Shown in pieces: positions 1 through 7,288 of a stretch of 9,719 nt of DNA. Position 1 is the first letter of the stretch. The number at the start of each line of letters is the position of its first letter. The stretch is taken from NCBI GenBank assembly GCA_030611395.1, contig JAUWPX010000030.1, positions 1 through 9,719 of the forward strand, given 5' to 3'. The translations under genes were made by a program, and so were the position numbers. The stretch comes from Bacteroidota bacterium (GTDB lineage Bacteria > Bacteroidota > Bacteroidia > Bacteroidales > VadinHA17). The notes under the pieces are model-generated. The model saw nothing but the letters and a program-made list of their open reading frames with translations. It was not told the DNA's origin and searched no databases.

Positions 1-2032
1 TGAGCCTGATGGTGGAGTGGATAGAGACAGATACAAAGATTATTACGAAACCTGGAAAGATTCAGTACTTACCAACCTGAAGGATTTTGGAAGAACAACA
101 CAGTATCATCATGTTATCAATGTAAGTTACCGGATCCCGATTAACAAGTTACCTCTTTTAGACTGGGTGTCAGCAACTGCAAGGTATAGTGCAAATTATA
201 ATTGGGATATTGGACCGGTATTTCCGGATTCAACAAATATTGAACTGGGTAATACAATTCGTAATTCTAATACTACTCAGCTTAATGGACAGTTAAATAT
301 GCTTAACCTGTATAATAAGGTTGGATTCCTTAAAAATATTAACCAGAAGTACAGTGGCAGAAGTCGTACAAGAAAAGAAGTTGAGTATAAGACTGTTACA
401 TATAATAGAGAACGTGTAAAATTAAAAGCTAATGAACCCAGATCAATTTTTCACAAGCTAATGACTGAAGATGTAGATGTGAAAGTTTATGATAACGCTA
501 ACCGGGAAATTACAGGCAAAGTAGAAGTGGAAAATAACCGGAAGATAATATTTACAGCAGAAAATAATTATGATGATGTTAGGTTTGTAATTGAAGGTAA
601 AATTGAGAAAACGGAAAGTCCTGTTGTGATTATTGCCGAGAATTTAACAAGGGCTTTAATGGGAGTGAGAAATGTGTCAGTTTCATATTCAGGGAGCCAG
701 GGCACATTATTGCCAGGATTCATGCCTCATGCAGAATACGTGGGGATGAACCGGTATAATGATCAACTGGCACCAGGCTGGCTGTTTATTATGGGATACC
801 AGGATCGGGATTTTGCTGAAAAAGCGATCAGGAATGATTGGCTGACAACTGATACCTTGCTGAATACTCCATTCGTGCTTACACATACAGATAATTTTAA
901 TATCCGTAGTACAATTGAACCAATAAGCGGACTTAGGATAGACCTGACAGCAAACAGAAGGTTTTCACAGAATGAGAATGCCTATTTTATTGCAAACAGA
1001 TATGGAAATTTCCCTGATAGTACAAGAAATATGATGACTTCCGGGAACTTTAGTATGTCAACATTAACATGGGGTACTGCATTTGAAAAAATCAAAAGTA
1101 GTAACCAGTATAAATCGGAAAATTTTAACCGGTTTAAGGAATATACAGAGATTATCTCAAGACGGCTGGCAAACAAAAGAGATAATATTGATAATAGCTA
1201 TGTTCCCGGTGATGGTGAATATAAAGATGGCTATGAGATTACGTCACAGGAGGTGTTAATACCTGCTTTTCTTGCTGCTTACTCCGGACGGGATCCTGAA
1301 AAAATTGCTCTTACTCCATTTCCTTCTATATGGGGAATAATGCCAAACTGGAGAATTACATATGATGGTTTATCAAAACTTGGTTTTGTGCAAAAATATC
1401 TTCGTTCCATAACCATTAACCATGCTTACCGTTCCTCATTTAATATCGGTACCTACAGTACTAACCTGTTTTATCTGGAGGGTGAAAACGGATTAAACTA
1501 TATAAGAGATGTACAGAATAATTTCATAGCCAGGAATGAAGTGGCAACAGCAACAATAAATGAGCAGTTTAGCCCATTAATTAATGTAGATTTTAGTTTC
1601 AGAAATAGCTTTACTACACGCCTGGAGCTTAAGAAAAACAGAACACTGGCACTAAGCTTATCAAACAATCAGATTACCGAAGTTAGAAGTGATGAATTTA
1701 CCGTTGGGCTGGGATATCGTTTTGATGAAGTTCAGCTTATTATCCGGATTGGTGGTAGTGAAAGAGAATTAAAAAGTGATTTGAATCTCAGAGCTGATCT
1801 GTCTGTTCGTGATAATAAAACAATTATCAGAAAGCTGATTGAAGATGTTGATCAACCAACTACAGGTCAGCGTATTGTGAGCATAAAGACAACGGCTGAT
1901 TATGTTCTCAGCGACCGGTTTAACCTGAGGCTTTTCTTTGACAGGGTGGTAAATAATCCTTTTGTTGCTTCATCTTATCCAACAGCTAATACCAATTTCG
2001 GATTTAGTGTCCGGTTTACGCTAACGCAATAA
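1..2032 (+). CDS. sprA: SprA/Sov-type type IX secretion translocon protein, C-terminal part (5' end outside window)
   Basis: The frame is open from base 2 (E-P-D-G-G-V-D...) to the TAA at 2030-2032, about 676 codons. The GTG at 17 is an internal codon, because SprA proteins are usually over 2000 residues and this is only the C-terminal part. SprA (Sov in Porphyromonas) forms the very large outer-membrane beta-barrel through which type IX secretion substrates leave the cell; in gliding species it also delivers surface adhesins. Recognisable family stretches are GNTIRNSNTTQLNGQLN and LYNKVGFLKNINQK near the start, an APGW(L)FIMGYQD stretch mid-way, PNWRITYDGL followed by HAYRSSFNIGTYSTN, and near the end NNQITEVRSDEFTVGLGYRF. 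The C-terminus NFGFSVRFTLTQ ends in an aromatic-rich strand typical of a barrel. There is no frameshift or internal stop. gcvH follows on the same strand, a neighbour pairing known from other Bacteroidota. Assignment rests on recalled family motifs, not a search. Confidence 0.93.
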   Translation, partial: EPDGGVDRDRYKDYYETWKDSVLTNLKDFGRTTQYHHVINVSYRIPINKLPLLDWVSATARYSANYNWDIGPVFPDSTNIELGNTIRNSNTTQLNGQLNMLNLYNKVGFLKNINQKYSGRSRTRKEVEYKTVTYNRERVKLKANEPRSIFHKLMTEDVDVKVYDNANREITGKVEVENNRKIIFTAENNYDDVRFVIEGKIEKTESPVVIIAENLTRALMGVRNVSVSYSGSQGTLLPGFMPHAEYVGMNRYNDQLAPGWLFIMGYQDRDFAEKAIRNDWLTTDTLLNTPFVLTHTDNFNIRSTIEPISGLRIDLTANRRFSQNENAYFIANRYGNFPDSTRNMMTSGNFSMSTLTWGTAFEKIKSSNQYKSENFNRFKEYTEIISRRLANKRDNIDNSYVPGDGEYKDGYEITSQEVLIPAFLAAYSGRDPEKIALTPFPSIWGIMPNWRITYDGLSKLGFVQKYLRSITINHAYRSSFNIGTYSTNLFYLEGENGLNYIRDVQNNFIARNEVATATINEQFSPLINVDFSFRNSFTTRLELKKNRTLALSLSNNQITEVRSDEFTVGLGYRFDEVQLIIRIGGSERELKSDLNLRADLSVRDNKTIIRKLIEDVDQPTTGQRIVSIKTTADYVLSDRFNLRLFFDRVVNNPFVASSYPTANTNFGFSVRFTLTQ

Positions 2033-2107
2033 AGGCTAAGGCTAAGGCTGAGGCTAAGGTGAAGAAATTGAACTTCTGAAATCTCTTATTCTCCTTAGCC
2101 TTAGCCT
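2033..2107. repeat. GGCTAA hexamer array with 15-bp perfect inverted copy after sprA
   Basis: The base after the sprA stop codon begins AGGCTAAGGCTAAGG (2033-2047), which is followed by a diverged unit and AGGCTAAGG (2051-2059). The exact reverse complement, CCTTAGCCTTAGCCT, lies at 2093-2107. This gives a perfect 15-bp stem with a 45-nt loop; the 9-nt copy at 2051-2059 can pair with the same right arm instead. A small GAAG/CTTC hairpin (2061-2064/2073-2076) is possible in the loop. No T-run follows the right arm, so it is not a standard intrinsic terminator, but an RNA stem here could protect the 3' end of the sprA mRNA. The rest of the spacer to 2235 is AT-rich and holds only a promoter-like site. 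Confidence 0.75.
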
Positions 2108-2191
2108 AATACCTATTATTCCTTAAAGTTAAATTCCTATCAGCCAAATAATAATTTACCGGGTTTATTAAGTGAATAATTTTTTTTTGTT

Positions 2192-2199
2192 TAATTTTG
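2192..2199 (+). promoter_or_regulatory. Candidate Bacteroidota -7 promoter box for gcvH
   Basis: TAATTTTG matches the Bacteroidota -7 consensus TAnnTTTG exactly. It would start a transcript near 2205, with a leader of about 30 nt before the gcvH ATG at 2236. No TTTG -33 box sits 19-21 bp upstream (the sequence there is TTAAG-like), and the surroundings are AT-rich, so a chance match is quite possible. If real, gcvH is transcribed independently of sprA. Confidence 0.35.
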
Positions 2200-2235
2200 A
2201 GAACTTTAAAATATTAATTAATAAAAACGAAAAAT

Positions 2236-2616
2236 ATGAAAATTCCTGAGAACTTGAAATATACAAAAGACCATGAATGGATAAGGGTTGAAGAGGATTT
2301 TGCTTATATAGGTGTTACAGATTTTGCACAGGGAGAACTGGGAGATGTGGTTTTTGTGGAAATTGAAACAGAAGGTGAAAGTCTTGACAAAGAAGAAGTT
2401 TTTGGTACTATTGAAGCTGTTAAAACAGTTTCAGATATGTTTATGCCTGTATCAGGTGAAGTTCTTGAGATAAATCCGAAGATTGAAGACGAGCCCGAGC
2501 TGATAAATAAAGATCCATATGGTGAGGGCTGGTTAATTAAGATCTCAATTGCCGATTCTTCAGAGTTGGATGAACTACTGACTCCGGAACAATATAACGA
2601 CCTGATAAATGCCTGA
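2236..2616 (+). CDS. gcvH: Glycine cleavage system H protein
   Basis: The 126-residue protein is the usual length for GcvH, the lipoyl-carrying shuttle of the glycine cleavage system. It takes the aminomethyl group from the P protein (glycine decarboxylase), passes it to the T protein, and is re-oxidised by the L protein. The family start MKIPENLKYTKDHEWIRVE and the lipoylation segment GTIEAVKTVSDMFMPVSGEV are clear; K63 is the lysine that carries lipoate. The C-terminal DPYGEGWLIKI stretch is also typical. The start is the ATG at 2236, which gives the standard N-terminus; there is no Shine-Dalgarno sequence, only an A-rich leader, as is common in this phylum. The genes for P, T and L proteins are not in the window. 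The gene converges on infB with 25 bp between stop codons. Confidence 0.97.
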   Translation: MKIPENLKYTKDHEWIRVEEDFAYIGVTDFAQGELGDVVFVEIETEGESLDKEEVFGTIEAVKTVSDMFMPVSGEVLEINPKIEDEPELINKDPYGEGWLIKISIADSSELDELLTPEQYNDLINA

Positions 2617-2641
2617 ATAGTTACAACAGCAGGGGAAGGTA

Positions 2642-5401
2642 CTAAAGTGTTTTCTTTACTTCAAATTCAGTGTAAGCTTCAATAGTGTCACCTACTTTTA
2701 TATCATTAAAGTTCGTTACATTAAGTCCGCATTCCAGACCTGAAACGACCTCTTTTACATCCTCTTTGAATCGTTTCAGTGATCCAAGTTCCCCGGAATA
2801 CACAACAATGCCATCCCTTATTACTCTGACTTTCGAGTCACGATTGATTTTTCCTTCCTTCACCATACACCCTGCGATTGTTCCTGTTTTAGTAATTTTG
2901 AATGTTTCAATGATCTCAAGAGTAGCAACAATCTTTTCTTTTATTTCCGGAGAGAGCATACCTTCCATAGCCGATTTTATTTCCTCAATAGCATCATAAA
3001 TTACGGAATACAGTCTGATCTCAATTTCCTCTTTTTCAGCCAATTTTCTTGCAGCCATAGATGGACGAACCTGAAATCCGATAATCAGTGCATTTGAAGC
3101 TGCGGCAAGCAGGATATCTGATTCTGATATTTGTCCAACCGCTTTATGGATAATATTTACATATATCTCATCAGTAGATAGTTTTATCAGGGAGTCACTT
3201 AGAGCTTCAACCGAGCCATCTACATCTCCTTTAATAATAATGTTTAGCTCCTGGAAGTTGCCGATAGCAATTCGCCGTCCAATTTCATCCAGGGTGATAT
3301 GTTTTTGGGTACGGATATTTTGTTCGCGTTGTAGCTGACCTCTTCTGGTTGCAATATCCCTGGCTTCGCGGGGACTGTTCATTATATTGAAAGTATCTCC
3401 GGCTTGTGGAGCTCCGTTCAAACCGAGGATAAGAGCAGGAGAAGCCGGATCGGCTTTCTCAATATTTTTATCTCTTTCGTTGAACATGGCTTTAATATGA
3501 CCAAAGTAACTTCCTGCAAGCATTATATCACCAACCTCCAGAACTCCGCCTTCTACCAGTATAGTTGCAACATAACCTCTTCCTTTATCGAGAGATGATT
3601 CTATAATGGTTCCATTTGCTTTTCTGTCAGGGTTTGCTTTTAGCTCAAGCATTTCTGCTTCAAGCAGAACTTTTTCCAAAAGTTCTTCAATATTAGTCCC
3701 ATCTTTGGCTGAAATTTCCTGCGATTGATATTTCCCTCCCCAATCTTCAACAAGGAAATTCATATTTGCCAACTCTTCTTTTACTTTTTCTGCATTTGCT
3801 GTTGGTTTGTCAATTTTGTTTATTGCAAAAACCATTGGTACACCTGCAGCGTGTGCATGATTAATAGCTTCAACTGTTTGGGGTTTAACACCATCATCGG
3901 CAGCTACAACGATAATAGCAATATCAGTAATTTGAGCACCTCTGGCACGCATGGCAGTAAAAGCTTCATGCCCGGGTGTATCAAGGAATGTTATTTTCCG
4001 GTTGTCACCGAGATTCACACTATAGGCACCAATATGCTGGGTTATTCCACCTGCTTCTCCTGCAATTACATTGGCTTTTCGGATATGGTCAAGTAATTTG
4101 GTTTTTCCATGGTCGACGTGTCCCATAACCGTTACAATAGGAGGACGTGGTTTCATGTCTTCTTCACGATCTGCCTCTTTCATAATTGCTTCCTGAACAT
4201 CAACACTGATAAACTCAACTTCATAATTGAATTCATTGGCTACAAGAACGATGGTTTCGGCATCAAGTCTCTGATTTATCGAAACCAGAAGTCCGATGCT
4301 CATGCATGTTGAAATTATTTCATTACTTTCAACATTTATCATAGAACCCAATTCGCTTACAGATACAAATTCAGTAACTTTAATAGTATTACTTTCCAGC
4401 TCTTGCTGTATTTCTTCTGCTTCCTGTTTTTTGGTTTGTGCATCACGCTTTTCCCGTCTGTATTTTGATCCTTTGGATTTCCCTTTTGAAGTAAGTTTGG
4501 CAAGTGTTTCTTTAATTTGCTTTTGCACATCTTCTTCATCTACTTCATGATGAAGCTGTTTTGCTTTTCCTTTTGCAGCTTTCGGTTTGCCTCTTTTCTT
4601 ATCCTGTAAGTCAACTTCATCAGTATATTTTCTAATTCTCTTTCTTTTCTTTTTCTTTTTTGGTTGCTTGTCGGATGAAGCAACAGGCTTTTTCTTTTCC
4701 TCTTTGGCAGGAAGATCTATTTTGCCAACAACGGTAAGCCCTGATAATTTCTTGAAATCTGATTTATAAACCTCTTTTTCAATTTCTTCTTCTGCAGGTT
4801 TTGTTTCTTTTGTTTCAACATCTGAAACCTGTTCTTCTTCTTTTTCTGGAGTTTCTTTTTTGGGAGGTGTTTCTTCTTTCTTCTTTTCAGGTTCTTTTTC
4901 AGGCTCCTTTTCGGGTTTGGTTTTACTTTTTATTGAATCAAGATCAATTTTACCAACAACCTTAATCTCATTCTCTTTTACAGATTTTTTTTCTTCAACC
5001 GGTTTTTCTTCAATAACCGGTTCGTCTTCTGTTTTTTCCTCTTTCTTATCAACCGGTTTTTCTATTTTAGAGGCAGTCCCGCTTACGTCAGTGATTAATA
5101 CTTCTTCAGTAGCTTCAGTTACATCCGGGGATTCAATTTCGTTTTCTGTTTCATCGATTAAGGTATCCTCCTGAGTTGCCTGGAGGTTCCGCATACTTAA
5201 CTTTTCCGATTCTTTTTTTGCTGTGGAGTCAGAACTGTATTCTATAGCGAGAAATTCATACGCTTTAGGAGAAATTTTTGTATTTGGATTAGTTTCAATA
5301 GCAATATCTTTTTTATGCAGGAATTCAATAATTGTGTTGATTCCTACATTAAATTCTCTTGCAGCTTTGCTAAGTCGTATTCCTTTTTTCTCTTGTGTCA
5401 T
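2642..5401 (-). CDS. infB: Translation initiation factor IF-2
   Basis: The 919-residue GTPase brings fMet-tRNA to the 30S subunit and promotes 50S joining. Residues 1-60 form the IF2 N-terminal module (IRLSKAAREFNVGINTIIEFL). Residues 60-330 are a long Lys/Glu-rich, low-complexity linker, typical of Bacteroidota IF-2, with a PEKEPEKEPEKKK run near 163-175 and two copies of VVGKIDL (148-154 and 224-230). The G domain starts near 420: G1 GHVDHGKT (427-434), G2 GGITQ (451-455), G3 DTPGH (474-478), G4 NKID (528-531), G5 SAK (564-566). Residue 435 is Lys where many IF-2 proteins have Ser after the P-loop; basic residues there occur in other IF-2/eIF5B lineages, so function is probably intact. Domains II-IV follow, with the IF2-3 segment near 715-800 and the tRNA-binding C domain near 830-919. 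It is the last gene of rimP-nusA-infB, 63 bp after nusA, and has an SD-like AGGAAG. Confidence 0.98.
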   Translation of the reverse strand: MTQEKKGIRLSKAAREFNVGINTIIEFLHKKDIAIETNPNTKISPKAYEFLAIEYSSDSTAKKESEKLSMRNLQATQEDTLIDETENEIESPDVTEATEEVLITDVSGTASKIEKPVDKKEEKTEDEPVIEEKPVEEKKSVKENEIKVVGKIDLDSIKSKTKPEKEPEKEPEKKKEETPPKKETPEKEEEQVSDVETKETKPAEEEIEKEVYKSDFKKLSGLTVVGKIDLPAKEEKKKPVASSDKQPKKKKKRKRIRKYTDEVDLQDKKRGKPKAAKGKAKQLHHEVDEEDVQKQIKETLAKLTSKGKSKGSKYRREKRDAQTKKQEAEEIQQELESNTIKVTEFVSVSELGSMINVESNEIISTCMSIGLLVSINQRLDAETIVLVANEFNYEVEFISVDVQEAIMKEADREEDMKPRPPIVTVMGHVDHGKTKLLDHIRKANVIAGEAGGITQHIGAYSVNLGDNRKITFLDTPGHEAFTAMRARGAQITDIAIIVVAADDGVKPQTVEAINHAHAAGVPMVFAINKIDKPTANAEKVKEELANMNFLVEDWGGKYQSQEISAKDGTNIEELLEKVLLEAEMLELKANPDRKANGTIIESSLDKGRGYVATILVEGGVLEVGDIMLAGSYFGHIKAMFNERDKNIEKADPASPALILGLNGAPQAGDTFNIMNSPREARDIATRRGQLQREQNIRTQKHITLDEIGRRIAIGNFQELNIIIKGDVDGSVEALSDSLIKLSTDEIYVNIIHKAVGQISESDILLAAASNALIIGFQVRPSMAARKLAEKEEIEIRLYSVIYDAIEEIKSAMEGMLSPEIKEKIVATLEIIETFKITKTGTIAGCMVKEGKINRDSKVRVIRDGIVVYSGELGSLKRFKEDVKEVVSGLECGLNVTNFNDIKVGDTIEAYTEFEVKKTL

Positions 5402-5407
5402 TAATAT

Positions 5408-5413
5408 CTTCCT
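5408..5413 (-). promoter_or_regulatory. SD-like ribosome binding site of infB
   Basis: On the minus strand AGGAAG lies 6 nt before the infB ATG at 5401-5399. It supports this start, which also gives the conserved IF2 N-terminus. The 63-bp nusA-infB spacer is otherwise AT-rich, with an A/T-only palindrome at 5442-5458, and contains no good TAnnTTTG promoter match, so infB is probably co-transcribed with nusA. Confidence 0.6.
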
Positions 5414-5464
5414 ATGTGCATAATATTTATAAGTAATCCGCTAATATATAATATATTAAATGAA

Positions 5465-6703
5465 TCACTCAAATTCTTCATGTAAAATTTTCAAAACATC
5501 TTTTATTGTTTCTTCTTCAAGATCAGTTCTTTTAACCAGATCGGCTAAAGATAATTCCAGGACACTTCTAGCTGTATCGCATCCAATTGCCTTTAGTTCA
5601 TCAAGAACCCAGCTTTCAATTTCATCTGTAAATTCCTCAAGATTAACATCATCTGAATCTTCAGTATCTGTTTCTCTGTATACATCTATCTCGTAACCGG
5701 TAAGCTGACTGGCAAGCCTGATATTTAATCCGCCTTTACCTATTGCCAGCGAAATTTCTTCGGGTTGCAGGAATACTTCTGCTCGCTTATCTTCATCAAG
5801 CATTTTGATTGATTCAACTTTTGCCGGACTGAGTGACCTGGAGATAAACAATTTTGTGTTTGTAGTGTAATTAATAACGTCAATGTTTTCATTCTTTAGT
5901 TCTCTTACGATACCATGAATTCTGGAGCCTTTCATTCCAACACATGCCCCTACCGGATCAATTCTTTCATCATAGGACTCAACTGCAACTTTTGCTCTTT
6001 CTCCGGGGATCCTTACTATTTTTTTTATGGTTATCAATCCATCGAAAATTTCAGGCACTTCAAGTTCGAACAATCTTTCAAGAAAAACAGGTGATGTACG
6101 GGAGACGATAATAAGTGGATTGTTATTTCTCATTTCAACTTTTACAACAACTGCCCGCAGAGTATCTCCTTTCCTGAAAAAGTCTGACGGAATTTGCTCT
6201 TCCTTTGGCATTATCAGTTCATTTCCTTCATCATCCAGGATTAGCATCTCTCGTTTCCAGACCTGGTAAACCTCCCCTGTAATAATGTCACCAATCCGGT
6301 CTTTGTATTTGTTGTAAACATAATCCTTCTCCAGATCAAGTATTCTGGAGGTCAGGTTTTGTCTTAATGATAAGATGGTCCTCCTGCCAAAATCAATGAG
6401 CTTTACTTCATCAGTTACATCTTCTCCAACTACATAATCTTCGTCAATTTTAGTGGCTTCAGAAAGACTTATCTGTAAATATTTGTCCTCAATTTTATCA
6501 TCTTCAACAACTTCTCTGTTTCTCCAAATCTCAAAGTCGCCTTTGTCTATGTTGATGATAATGTCGAAATTTTCATCTGTACCGAATTGCTTCTGTAAAA
6601 CACCCCGGAAAACATCTTCCAGGATACTCATCATAGTTGTACGATCAATGTTTTTCAATTCCTTGAATTCGGAAAATGTATCGATTAAATTCATGTTTTC
6701 CAT
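5465..6703 (-). CDS. nusA: Transcription termination/antitermination factor NusA
   Basis: The 412-residue NusA binds RNA polymerase and nascent RNA, and modulates pausing, intrinsic termination and antitermination. The N-terminal RNAP-binding domain is residues 1-125 (MENMNLIDTFSEFKELKNID, then DENFDIIINIDKGDFEIWR). An S1 domain lies about 135-205 (GDIITGEVYQVWKREMLI...GNELIMPKEEQIP). The first KH domain contains ELEVPEIFDG, IPGERAKVAV and DPVGACVGMKGSRI (about 213-262). The second KH domain contains EEISLAIGKGGLNIRLASQLTG (about 315-336). The last 55 residues are acidic and helical (ESWVLDELKAIGCDTARSVLELSLADLVKRTDLEEETI), resembling a single helix-hairpin-helix/acidic-repeat unit; the two long AR repeats of enteric NusA are absent, as usual in this phylum. 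The start at 6703 matches the family N-terminus (MENxNLID) and has an SD-like AGGAAAA; Met4 is a less likely alternative. rimP ends 8 bp upstream. Confidence 0.97.
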   Translation of the reverse strand: MENMNLIDTFSEFKELKNIDRTTMMSILEDVFRGVLQKQFGTDENFDIIINIDKGDFEIWRNREVVEDDKIEDKYLQISLSEATKIDEDYVVGEDVTDEVKLIDFGRRTILSLRQNLTSRILDLEKDYVYNKYKDRIGDIITGEVYQVWKREMLILDDEGNELIMPKEEQIPSDFFRKGDTLRAVVVKVEMRNNNPLIIVSRTSPVFLERLFELEVPEIFDGLITIKKIVRIPGERAKVAVESYDERIDPVGACVGMKGSRIHGIVRELKNENIDVINYTTNTKLFISRSLSPAKVESIKMLDEDKRAEVFLQPEEISLAIGKGGLNIRLASQLTGYEIDVYRETDTEDSDDVNLEEFTDEIESWVLDELKAIGCDTARSVLELSLADLVKRTDLEEETIKDVLKILHEEFE

Positions 6704-6706
6704 TTG

Positions 6707-6713
6707 TTTTCCT
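6707..6713 (-). promoter_or_regulatory. SD-like site of nusA overlapping the rimP stop codon
   Basis: On the minus strand the rimP stop codon TAG (6714-6712) forms part of TAGGAAAA, and AGGA ends 6 nt before the nusA ATG. A ribosome finishing rimP would therefore stop on the nusA initiation region, an arrangement suited to translational coupling. infB is also preceded by an ATAGGAA string, whereas gcvH, rimP, the HD gene and lpxD lack such a site. Confidence 0.55.
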
Positions 6714-7173
6714 ATTTAAAAGCTATTACTGTTTTAGCTGTTGTTATTTGGTTATAATCTATAGAAATATTTTTATGAATAACCTTTTTTTTCTTTTCCT
6801 TTTTGACCCGTGTTTCAATGCCAAGTTCAATTCCTTTATCGGTTACCTTATTTAATATCCCTTTATTTTTTAATCCATCCAGGGTTATTACTTCAATTTT
6901 GTTACCCATGTTTTTGTAATATTGCTCAATAACCTTAAATGGCATGCCAAGTCCCGGAGAAGAAACTTGTAATTCATAATCTTCCTCATCGCGGTTGAGT
7001 TTGGCTTCAATCATTCTGCTTATTAGTACACATTCATCAATAGTAATCCCTTCAGGCTTGTCAAGTAATACTTTAATAGTATTCCCGGAACCTATCGAAA
7101 GGGCAACAAAGAAGATATCTTTATCTTCTATCCAGTCTGCTATAATTTTTTTAATCTTTTCTGTATTAATCAT
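6712..7173 (-). CDS. rimP: Ribosome maturation factor RimP
   Basis: The 153-residue protein is normal in length for RimP, which binds the free 30S subunit and aids late assembly around the S12 region. The N-terminal alpha/beta domain (about 1-85) carries the family core ...IKVLLDKPEGITIDECVLISRMIEAKLN and YELQVSSPGLGMPFK; SSPGL is at 71-75. A short C-terminal SH3-like domain follows (IEVITLDGLKNKGILNKV), with a lysine run at 123-130. The gene is first in rimP-nusA-infB, the standard bacterial order, with nusA starting 8 bp later. The ATG at 7173 is the first start that gives the usual N-terminal length, but there is no SD sequence. The codon overlaps, as ATGA, the TGA of a possible 13-codon upstream ORF (7211-7170). 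Expression is probably set by the promoter at 7238-7268 and perhaps by the hairpin at 7192-7208. Confidence 0.95.
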   Translation of the reverse strand: MINTEKIKKIIADWIEDKDIFFVALSIGSGNTIKVLLDKPEGITIDECVLISRMIEAKLNRDEEDYELQVSSPGLGMPFKVIEQYYKNMGNKIEVITLDGLKNKGILNKVTDKGIELGIETRVKKEKKKKVIHKNISIDYNQITTAKTVIAFK

Positions 7174-7184
7174 AAAAATGATAT

Positions 7185-7208
7185 AAAAATAGGGGACATT
7201 CCGTCCCC
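7185..7208 (-). terminator. Terminator-like hairpin in the rimP-nusA-infB leader (candidate attenuator)
   Basis: On the minus strand GGGGAC (7208-7203), loop GGAAT and GTCCCC (7197-7192) form a perfect 6-bp GC-rich hairpin. It is followed at once by TATTTTTAT and, after ATC, another T-run before the rimP ATG, which is 18 nt past the stem. It lies downstream of the predicted promoter (7238-7268), inside the leader RNA, so it would end or pause transcripts before rimP if active. The stem is short and its T-run is broken by an A. It could instead be a degenerate REP-type palindrome or only a structure that limits rimP translation. Confidence 0.4.
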
Positions 7209-7237
7209 CATAATACTACTCTTCGCTTTTCAGTGCA

Positions 7238-7268
7238 CAAAGATAATTATTATCATTAAAATAACAAA
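7238..7268 (-). promoter_or_regulatory. Promoter of the rimP-nusA-infB operon
   Basis: Read on the minus strand, TTTG (7268-7265), a 19-bp spacer and TATCTTTG (7245-7238) reproduce the Bacteroidota primary sigma factor consensus TTTG-N19-TAnnTTTG without a mismatch. The start point would be near 7231, giving a leader of about 58 nt before the rimP ATG. Both the match and its place support it; no start-site data are available here. Confidence 0.7.
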
Positions 7269-7288
7269 ACAAGAAATACAAAAGGATT

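Noticed and set aside
17..19. GTG as a start of the first plus-strand gene.
   Set aside because: The frame is open upstream to the window edge and the protein is the C-terminal part of a much longer family, so this is an internal Val codon.
2033..2059. GGCTAA repeats as telomere-like sequence.
   Set aside because: No rotation of the unit or its complement equals TTAGGG or TTAGGC, the array is very short, and the context is a bacterial core region.
4097..4099. Lys at IF-2 residue 435 after the P-loop as a functional defect.
   Set aside because: All five G motifs are intact and basic residues at this place occur in other IF-2/eIF5B lineages, so it is a tolerated variant.
2685..5423. Several plus-strand ORFs of 60-123 codons opposite infB.
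   Set aside because: They are Ser/Phe/Thr-rich antisense shadows of the Lys/Glu-rich infB frame; none shows a domain or initiation signal.
5442..5458. Palindrome of 8-bp arms around one base in the nusA-infB spacer.
   Set aside because: It is made only of A and T, would be weak as an RNA stem, has no T-run after it, and is expected by chance in so AT-rich a spacer.
5460..7186. Plus-strand ORFs opposite nusA and rimP.
   Set aside because: Low-complexity Ser-rich antisense translations of well-supported genes.
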